Shown here in pieces: positions 55,978-64,000 of a DNA stretch of 64,000 nt. The stretch is taken from NCBI GenBank assembly GCA_022818135.1, contig JAFMSR010000009.1, positions 18,396,413-18,460,412 of the forward strand, written 5' to 3'. This DNA comes from Saxidomus purpurata (taxonomy: Eukaryota; Mollusca; Bivalvia; Venerida; Veneridae). The notes under the pieces are model-generated. The model was not told the DNA's origin. It did no database searches and saw only the letters and a list, made by a program, of their open reading frames with translations. Position 1 is the stretch's first letter; each line of letters begins with the position of its first letter. Position numbers and translations under genes: made by a program.

Positions 55978-57534
55978 ATTGATACATGAATCCGTCCATT
56001 CATATCGTGCGATTCAAATTACAAACAGCGAGTTAAAGGGGAAATGTTGAATTATTAATTTCATTGTATCATATACTTAAGCATTTGCACCCGAGGAATT
56101 CTGGTCATCTATGCATACTGACATCCAAATTCAGAGAAAATATTGGCCCAGAGGAACCGCTCCACCTATCTTCTAATGGATAAGATATACGCTAACAGGA
56201 ATCCAGTGATTACTAGCTTTACAGCTGCACAAATAACCCGGAAGCGAGGAAGAGAATGTATGGCTATATTCAGAAACGTTCCTCGGCTCAACCACGACCA
56301 AGGAAGGGACCGTTAGGCATATCTGATTGGCCAGTGAATACTTAAAGTAATAAATCAACCAAATCTAAGTAACTTTACTAATTATTTGACCAATTAACGG
56401 CAAGTAACGGAGTCTTCCTTGGTGGAAATCGGGTCGAGAAAGGTGTGTGCCAAGTAATTTTAAAATCCTTCAATGCATGACAAAGTTGCAGTCCGGACAC
56501 GAATGTGTGCATATATGCATATATACAGGATTCCATTACCTTCAAACTCTAAGTATGACCTTGACCTTTGAGCTAGGGAGGTAGGGATGTGGGTCTTGCA
56601 CGCGACACGTCGTCTTGATGTGCTAGACATATGTGCCAAGTTTTTTTAAATCCTTCAATGCATGACAGAGTTACGGTCCGGACACGAATTTGTAAGTGGG
56701 GACGCACAGACGGACGGACGGACGGACAGACAGACGGACATACAGACAGACGGTGCGATTTTAATATGCTGCCCTTCGGGGGCATAAAAAAGATGGTACA
56801 GAGTAACAAAAGAATATTTACTTTTTTAAATATATTCAAAATCTGTAGGAAAGTGAAAAGTAGGAAATTTTAGAATCTATCTTTGTCTTCAATTTAATAC
56901 ATAACTTAGGATTTTCTACAAGTAGTATTTAATGACTTTTTCGAAAGAGTTTCAAAATGTTGCCAAGAAACATAAACATAGCCATTTGTTACATTACAGT
57001 CACATTTAATAGAATTATAATGTGTTTTGTTATTAACAAGCTAGACATTAAGTGCAGTTTGAACTTTTACCACGCTTACTTTCTGAAATCGGCTTGTTAG
57101 TATTGTTCATGATCTTTAAGTTTCCGCATGGTTAATGAACTGTACAGTAGAGATGGCTTCCATCAAACAGCTATCTTTCAAACCAGTATAGACAATTATA
57201 AGCCCGTTGCATCCATGCACTATGATCATAGTCTACACTGTCAGTTCAGCCAATTTTCACTTAGTACACTTTTGCATCTGATCCTTATACTGACTACTGT
57301 CTGTCTCATCTCACTGGTTTACGTTAGCTTTGAACTGAACAGATAAAATTAATGCGCTCATGAATGAAACAGTAGTAATCACATAATCCTAAAAAAAATG
57401 ACAATGAAGAGTTTATATTACAGTTTGTGGGAAAATTGCCAATTCGACCTTTCTAGTCAGAGGTGATCTTCGTAAAAATGGGAAGATAATCATATTTTAG
57501 TAGTACACATGTTGGTATTTTTAAACAAATTTTG
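55978..57534. other. Mostly non-coding, with a repeat and a GGAC microsatellite
   Basis: 56,450-56,790 is a dispersed repeat ('aaatccttcaatgcatgaca' twice, about 190 bases apart) ending in an 'acggacggacggacagacag' tract (about 56,706-56,752) and 'gcccttcgggggcataaa'. The remainder is AT-rich without assigned features, apart from the small ORF at 57,128-57,346. Confidence 0.5.
57128..57346 (+). CDS. Small ORF with one hydrophobic segment, unknown
   Basis: 72 codons from an ATG. The first two thirds are mixed polar. The C-terminal part has a 17-20 residue hydrophobic stretch ('LHLILILTTVCLISLVYV') followed by 'SFELNR'. No family recognised and no clear splice sites. It could be chance in AT-rich DNA; it lies just outside duplication copy B. 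Confidence 0.2.
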   Translation: MVNELYSRDGFHQTAIFQTSIDNYKPVASMHYDHSLHCQFSQFSLSTLLHLILILTTVCLISLVYVSFELNR

Positions 57535-57908
57535 ATTCATATTCCAGTAACAGTGATGTAAACAGAATTTAATATTGCTGTCAAGTAAATGAGGAAATGC
57601 TAAGTACCGTCACATATAGCTTTCACTTCCGTATAAATATATAAAACAACTATTTTTCAATGTTTTAGTTTTATTTGTAATGTTATATCACAATACAATA
57701 CTTAGTTACACAGTGTATAACCAAAAAACACGATACATAATAAATACACATAATAAATACACATTTTTATTACATAAACAAATATACAAAACTTCATCTA
57801 GATCACATTATGAACACGCTGATATAACAAAAAGATTAATGCCTGCATTAAAAGAATACACTGTGGTACTTGTGTATATCATATTCTTCTTCAGTCATCA
57901 TGACTGTC

Positions 57909-57957
57909 ATGTCGTGGAATGTCTTACATGAGATGTAAGCATCCCAAGACATGACAT
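57909..57957. repeat. Hairpin present only in duplication copy B
   Basis: 'tcatgtcgtggaatgtctta' pairs with 'taagcatcccaagacatga' around a short loop ('catgagatg'), with two mismatches. Copy A has unrelated sequence of similar length at this place (about 21,800-21,840). Confidence 0.7.
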
Positions 57958-59519
57958 GATAAATTTCTCAGAGGAAAAACATATCTGCCAATTAGTTTAT
58001 TTTCCAGTTTTACTTCTCTTTCTAGTTCCATGTTAAATCTGTAAAAGGCGCTAAATATATGGCGTTACCGCAACACTCATCTAATACACAGCTTCAAATC
58101 TCTAAACTCTGATTGGGCAGATTTCACTTACAGCCAATCAGAGAACAGAGATTTCAGACTGCTTTAAAAACAATTTGGAAATCAGCAAATAAATGAAGAA
58201 AAATGACGATATAGAAAGAGCTTTGAACTAAAACAAAATACTGCAAAATGCCTACAGTCTATTATCTCAGAAAAAAATAGATACATAATTCAATGTTTTA
58301 CAGGGATATATCATATGACGTGTGTGGTATTGCCACTAAATAAAGGAGATACGTTATGTAAATGATTGGGTAAACAAGAATAAAATAAAGAAATAAATAA
58401 ACATGGCAAGTAGTAAAAGGGACTAGTGCATCAGAAATGACAAGCAGTTGAACTATATGAGGTAAACTGTGAACAATGGTATGCTCTGATACTGATTCAT
58501 GTATACTGAAACTGTCTAATATCTTGTCAACTTGTCTTACCATGGCTATGCTAAATTACTGAAACCTGGGTCATAAAATCACTATATGATCTAACTAAAG
58601 CTATAGTCAATGAGAGTAGTGGTACTAACAGGGATATTCAACTAAAATTCATTTGCTGTCACAGTGGTAAACACTAGGTCTACACAGTTATGCAGACTAG
58701 TACATGTAAAGTCTACACTGGCCTCAAATAATATAAAACATGTAGATTAATCGGTCTACACCGGTCTCTATTGTTTGAGGTGCTGTCCAATAATGCCCTA
58801 CACTGCTTTCAAAAATATCTCCCGCAAAGTTATATGTTAAGTAAAACATTCTTCATGACTTATTTCTATTTACAACCCATTGATGTTGTTACAAGTTAGG
58901 ACACAATCTCTCTTTCACACCAATATTTGAAGTGAAAATCCGATCACTTCACTTGAAACACATTTGTACCAGTCGTTGGACAATACATGTTTGATTATCT
59001 TTTCTGAAAATAGATGGGTGTGATATACTGTTGTAAGAGATTAACGCCCGTTTCAATGGTATTTTCGTCATTTTAACAGGCAGAAATTTAACCATATCAT
59101 CGTTCCTGGGAAGAACCAGTACTCAACTCATATCCTCCGTAATAATATGCCAACTTTCTCACATACCGAGACACTGTCAGAATGAGGGCTCGAACTGATG
59201 GCCATCAATCTATAAGAGGTAATAATGATTTCAAGTCAGCGAATCTAAACACTTGACCACGGAGGCGAACAGTCAGACGAGTGTGATGAATTATACTCAA
59301 TTATTTCAACATATATACGTGTGAAACACATTTGGATTTCATGCTTTGACTAGAAACCAGAGAAAAACTGTATAAATTGTAAATGTATCAATATAATAAA
59401 GACACCATGAACATTGTAAAACATCAAAGTTCAGCTGGCAACATTTTATCTTAAATTGTCTGCACCTCATGTCAGAATCATGCTGTATATAATCCAATGT
59501 ATGTTGAACGGGAACCAAA

Positions 59520-59819
59520 AGTCAGCCTGGATAGCTCAATAGGTAGAGCACGAGACTTGTAATCTCGGAGTTGTAGGTTCGATTCCCAGGGCTGACCAAC
59601 TAAAATTACTAACAGTCTTTCGGATGAGACTTTAAAACCGAGTTCCCATGTATGGGTGAAAACCTGGCATGATAAAGAACCAGGGGTGTCTCTGGAATTG
59701 GGACGCTTTCTGTATCTTGCACTATCCCCCGAAAACCTAAAATAACTAAACTCTTCTGGGGTCTTTGGACATATGGGAAACCGGTACCAATGATAAAACC
59801 CTAATATACCATACCATAT
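59520..59819 (+). mobile_element. tRNA-derived SINE with perfect 10-bp target duplication
   Basis: Absent from copy A, where 'gaacgggaaccaaacagaat' is continuous. Here it is flanked by 'gggaaccaaa' at 59,510-59,519 and 59,820-59,829. The head (59,521-59,596) folds as a tRNA-like unit: acceptor arms GTCAGCC/GGCTGAC, an A box 'tagctcaatagg', an anticodon arm 'cgaga-cttgtaa-tctcg' (anticodon TGT, Thr-like) and a perfect B box 'ggttcgattcc' (59,576-59,586). About 220 bases of tRNA-unrelated body follow. An extra 4 bases before the D arm and a weak T stem argue against a working tRNA gene. Confidence 0.92.
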
Positions 59820-60606
59820 GGGAACCAAACAGAATGAAAAGCATATGCATGTTAATCTTGTCCTTTAGAATCATATATCAAAAGGTAGAAATTGCTTATT
59901 GAAAGCAAGGAAACAGGTCAAAATATATGAAGTCTAGTAACAAAAATATCAAACATAAAACATAAATGGAATGATGACAGGGGGAAAATAATCATTTATA
60001 ATTTTATAAGCTTTATATAAGATTTATATTGATATAAGATTTTTGTATAAAATGTATATTCAGTAAACAACCCTTGAAATATGTTAGAGTATGGGATATG
60101 GTGTTTCTATCCCTGTGACGTTTTAAGATATACTTGTCCTATTCCCAAACTGTGTTATTAACTTATTATAGGGTTAAACGTTTTGTAATTTTGATATTTG
60201 CGACCGTATAATATGGTTTTTAATGGTTTGGAACTTTTTTAATGGCAATCTGTTAAAACTGTTTGCAATCATTGAAACTGTATATACAGTCGCTAAAATC
60301 ACTAAATAGTTAAAGCTATTCTAACGCACAGTGTGTTAGAATGCGATGCCTTTCGATTTTTGCGACTATATATATGTTATTTTATAGTAGCAAATTTAAG
60401 TGACACAAACAATCAGAAATGACGTTACGTCAATAATTGCGTTAGAATGTTACTTAAGGCATCCTGACTTTAATTATGTAATAAAGAGTGCAGAAATACA
60501 ACTTTCTTAGAAAAACTGTAAGAATAGTCTTAAAAGTACGAACGCTCCAATTTAACCATTTAGAGATTTCATCTCTGTGAGCAGCGCAGACCTGACCTCA
60601 GTCATC

Positions 60607-60712
60607 CTATTCCTGTGATCATGATCTGCACTCTTTTATTTTCAGTCAGTTAAATTTTCAATGAGTTAAACAATTGATGGTACAGTCCTTTTTATAACAT
60701 CGACAAGTCTGT
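60607..60712 (-). repeat. R6 dispersed repeat, only in duplication copy B
   Basis: 'tgatcatgatctgcactctt' through 'gatggtacagtcctttttat' is the reverse complement style of 33,640-33,850. Copy A reads 'cctcagtcagtcaattttag' without it. Boundaries are approximate. Confidence 0.65.
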
Positions 60713-63700
60713 TTTAGAGACTTAGCAAGATAATGGTTAATTGTGTAGAAGGTGCATCACACATTGACTGGAACTAGTGGGAAAACAGTGCATCCAAACT
60801 GCAGGTATAGTGTTCCAGATTCAAGAGTGCCCCATGTGACCAGATAGAATCACAAACAACATGATGATCACATGGCAAATCCTTTATCAATTGATCTAAC
60901 ATGTTTCTTATAGTACTAGCTGTGATGTTTTGAATAGAGAGCAATTTTTGTGCAGATAGCAACCATGATGAAAATTTGTGATACAAAAATGCTTTGGCCA
61001 AGTCTAACTCCGAATTTGGGGTAATGTTGTTTGTATCACTTTGAATTCGGAGCAAAGTTGTTTGTTAGTCCAGTCATATTGAGCTATTAAACCAACCCTG
61101 GCTTCAAATTGAGTATTTCAATGTTCATGTAAAGGCAGCCAGCACAGGGATCCTTACAAAATATCTATTTTTTCTACTTACTGTACCACAGTTTCTAGAT
61201 TTGTATCGTGCCTTATCAGTCCTGTATCCACACATATTGTAAAGATGTATAGATATTGTACAGTTTTCATCAACACCAGTTTTAAACACCATATACAGGA
61301 GCTTTATATCTAATTTTATACAAATAAAATTACAGTATTGAAAACTAATTCACACTTTTCAACAAAAAAATCAGTACATGTATCATCATCTTATTGCATC
61401 ACCAAATCATATAACACTTACATGTATATACATAATACAACATTTGTTATAAAACACACAACATTTAGATGAATATAAATACATAATCTCTATGTAAATG
61501 CAATGTTATTTCATGTACCAATATACAATTACTATATAAATGCCTTAATACGCGTGATTGTAAATAATAAAGTTTCTTTAAAAATACTTGACTCCTATAT
61601 GGAAAAAATAAACTATATGCAGTTAGCACTTCAACACTCAAAATGAAAAAAAAATAACGAAGTCAAAAATTAAAATACTCCAAAAATGCTATAGTTCCTT
61701 TCGAACCCACATCCCTGACCCCCTAGCCCCTATACAAAAAGCAAATCACAGTCTTTTGAAGCAAATTATACGTGGCAAGTAACTCAGTCTAACCAAACTG
61801 AACAGTTAAAATAAAACTCATCTTTTCAGCATCTGTTTAGCAACTTTTTAAAGATGCTTGTTCACAGTTTATGGTGAAAAATTTCAATTTACTTAAACAT
61901 AATAATTTAATGTAAAAGTAAATGCTAGGATCAACATGATCAATGACACAATTGAGAAATCAACAAACTACATGTAATTTGAGAAAATCCGTTGAAACTG
62001 TTTGTGGGTTTGGTTTGACTGCACTGCTACAATATACATTATTTGTATTTGGATTTCAAAAGTGTTTGCAATGCTTTATAATTTGATAGTGTATATATTT
62101 TCAAAAATACAGAAATACTTTACAGGAATTTATACTTGAACCTTTTTATTTGATGATTCGTTAACATATAAGTTAATTTCAGACAGCTTGAATAACCTAT
62201 TTTTTCACCAAAATCTGAGAGCGAGCAGCTTTAAGAAACAACTTATGTGTCCTCTGTGAGTCTTTTACTTTTCCTATGAGAACTTTTACTCAGCTTTTCC
62301 ACACATTTGTCATTCTTTAAATACAGAAGTGTATTACTTTCTTTAATATTCTAACACTATGCAATTGTACAATGTAGAATACAATTGAATGCCTGTTCAT
62401 TAATAAATTTTAAATAAAATGATTGTAGGCAACCTTTTAATATATACTATCAAAACCATATAACTGACACCAAGTATCGTTTTTGACTATCCTAGTCATT
62501 ATTGAAAATTCACCCTCTCTCTTTCGGTATATTCTATATTTATCCTTGTCAAAAAGAGAAATAGTTCAGTATAACTCATTTCTTACATGGTTTCAAAAGC
62601 ATCTACTGAGTTTTAAGCTTCTTTCTAGACCGTAGTTCAATATGGCCTTTTTGAAGGGTAATATAACGTGTGATAAACTACTGACCTATATATAAATGTA
62701 ATACAGCCCAACCTGCCCCAACGACACCTCCCTAGAGCAACAACCTCCATAAAAAGACAAACATTTTCTTTAATAATATATTGAATTGACCTCTCCAGAA
62801 CAACATCTCTTTACAACAACACATTAGTTTGTTCCCAAGGGTATTCACTTCTGAGAGGTTGCACTGTACATGTACTGTAAATATCAAGTATCTTATACCA
62901 TATTTAATGCAATATATTGTGTAAGAACCAAATTACTGGAACCACATTTAATGTAAAGTATTGTATAAAACCAATGTAATATATTGTGCAACAACCACTC
63001 ATTTCCAAGTTAAAGAAATACAGCATTTTCAAAATTTTAAAATGGGACTTGCTCTTCATTAAATGTCTGCCATACCACATACTATCCTTAACAAAGTAGA
63101 CCATGTGACTGCACTACAGTACATACTGCCCACAGTCAAACACTGATCACAAAGTCAGAAAATACCAGAATATACCATGCATTTTATCACAAGGTAAGTA
63201 ACTGTTTAAACCTTAGCAAATGTTTTCCAGAGTTGTCTCTCTTGTACAATCATCTGTTACATACTGCAGTCCCACATCAATTTATCTTAAACGCTATAAA
63301 CTTAACATCACAGAAAATGGGACAACATATAACTTTATATATATTGTTTCTGAGGAGATATACTTTTGCAGTTTCTATAGTTAATTTCATTTGGAAGCAA
63401 ATGGTATATTTGAAAAAAACAATTTTTTTTCAAACTATTACTGTGGAGAAAACAGCTAGTTACCAGAAAATAGATAAATAAATGCCACTCTATAGAGCAG
63501 TATAGCTATTAAATAAAATCTTATTTTATAACCAACTATTATTTTTGTTAGCATCTTTACTATCTAGCATATGGCAATTGCTTGTCTAGTTCATTTTATG
63601 ACTTTGAACTATTCCTGATTACATTGGTCTTCAAACAAAAGTCAATATCAAAAACATCACCTCTTGAATGATAAACATTAAAACGTTGGACAGAACTGCG

Positions 63701-64000
63701 GCAAGGTAACTGGTTTGTACTTATATTTAGTGTAAATTACATCTATGTATGGGAGACAGCTAAATGTAATTTCCAATTCAGAACACATGTACTATCATAT
63801 CAATACCAGTATATAACAATAAGTTCAAAAACACATATCACAAAACTAAGGCAAACAAAGTCTTTCTCATCATACTACTTTCTTACAGAATTAAAACATA
63901 CTGAAGAAAAGCCTCAGCACAGCAAATACATGTTCAAGCCTTCATTTCTTGTACTAGAGTTTTTCACTGTTATTTCAGAATAATGCAGCCGACTGTTACC

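Larger units (their letters stand above)
57535..64000. repeat. Segmental duplication, copy B (partner 21,456-28,115)
   Basis: Collinear with copy A from 'attcatattccagtaacag' to the right edge of the window. Differences include a 49-base hairpin at 57,909-57,957 not in A, loss of the A segment 22,870-23,056 (junction near 58,968), a SINE at 59,520-59,819, an R6 repeat at 60,607-60,712, and absence of the R4 insert (empty site near 61,370). Since copy A is followed by the vinculin-like gene, a second copy of that gene is expected just right of 64,000. Confidence 0.95.

Noticed and set aside
56573..56873. ORFs rich in Arg/Thr/Asp ('TDGRTDGQTDG') and in Pro/Ser/Val
   Set aside because: They are translations of the GGAC/CAGA microsatellite at about 56,706-56,752.
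59521..59596. Functional tRNA-Thr gene
   Set aside because: The tRNA-like head has four extra bases before the D arm and a weak T stem. It continues into a 220-bp body with target duplications, so it is a SINE.
59478..59828. 116-codon minus-strand ORF
   Set aside because: It is almost entirely antisense to the SINE.

Overview
This is an AT-rich, intron-containing, repeat-laden animal nuclear DNA window. No bacterial operons, ribosome binding sites or CRISPR arrays are visible. The two best-preserved protein genes are Mab-21-type nucleotidyltransferases (cGAS-like receptors, cGLRs), a family known to be expanded in bivalves. Together with the style of the dispersed repeats (degenerate 140-bp 'gggcaataactctgtaa' arrays and elements ending in 'ccaggtgagct'), this suggests a marine bivalve mollusc. 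That assignment is inference from sequence style, not a database match.

Layout. 1-3.2 kb: a 79-81 bp tandem array and dispersed repeats. 3.3-9.8 kb: a decayed Polinton/Maverick-type element. A broken family-B DNA polymerase lies on the minus strand. An ATPase-like fragment, a zinc-finger ORF and a retroviral-type integrase lie on the plus strand. 12.07-13.52 kb: two exons of a DNAJC22-type gene (membrane J-domain protein), joined by phase-0 splice sites; its 5' exons are not in view. 13.75-16.08 kb: a dead non-LTR retrotransposon ending in an (ATCT)n tail. 16-20.7 kb: mostly gene-free, with repeats and a foldback element. 20.7-21.0 kb: a small minus-strand ORF resembling an SLC31/CTR copper transporter.

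21.46-28.12 kb and 57.54-64.00 kb are two closely similar copies of one block (a segmental duplication; the right copy runs off the window). In the left copy the block leads into the 3' end of a minus-strand vinculin-like gene (exons at 28.23-28.62, 29.42-29.50 and 30.96-31.08 kb). The last of these, reading upstream, carries an in-frame stop. 31.2-33.9 kb is packed with dispersed repeats. cGLR copy 1 (34,074-35,507, intact, 477 codons) and cGLR copy 2 (48,502-49,900, frameshifted in an A9 tract) lie in the same orientation, 13 kb apart, separated by repeat arrays, a 0.6-kb TIR element and a 1.73-kb TA-flanked transposon. Copy 2 is followed by nine 25-bp tandem units that are an expansion of the last codons of its own coding sequence, and then by a foldback element with arms of about 200 bp. 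53.3-56.0 kb is a dispersed repeat split by a 5'-truncated LINE.

How the parts fit: the order block-A / vinculin-like(-) / cGLR1(+) / cGLR2(+) / block-B suggests local tandem duplication of a unit carrying a putative nucleic-acid-sensing nucleotidyltransferase. Copies have then degenerated at different rates, and mobile elements inserted after duplication give empty-site evidence. The most noteworthy content is this cGLR birth-and-death locus; I see no clearly new multi-gene system.
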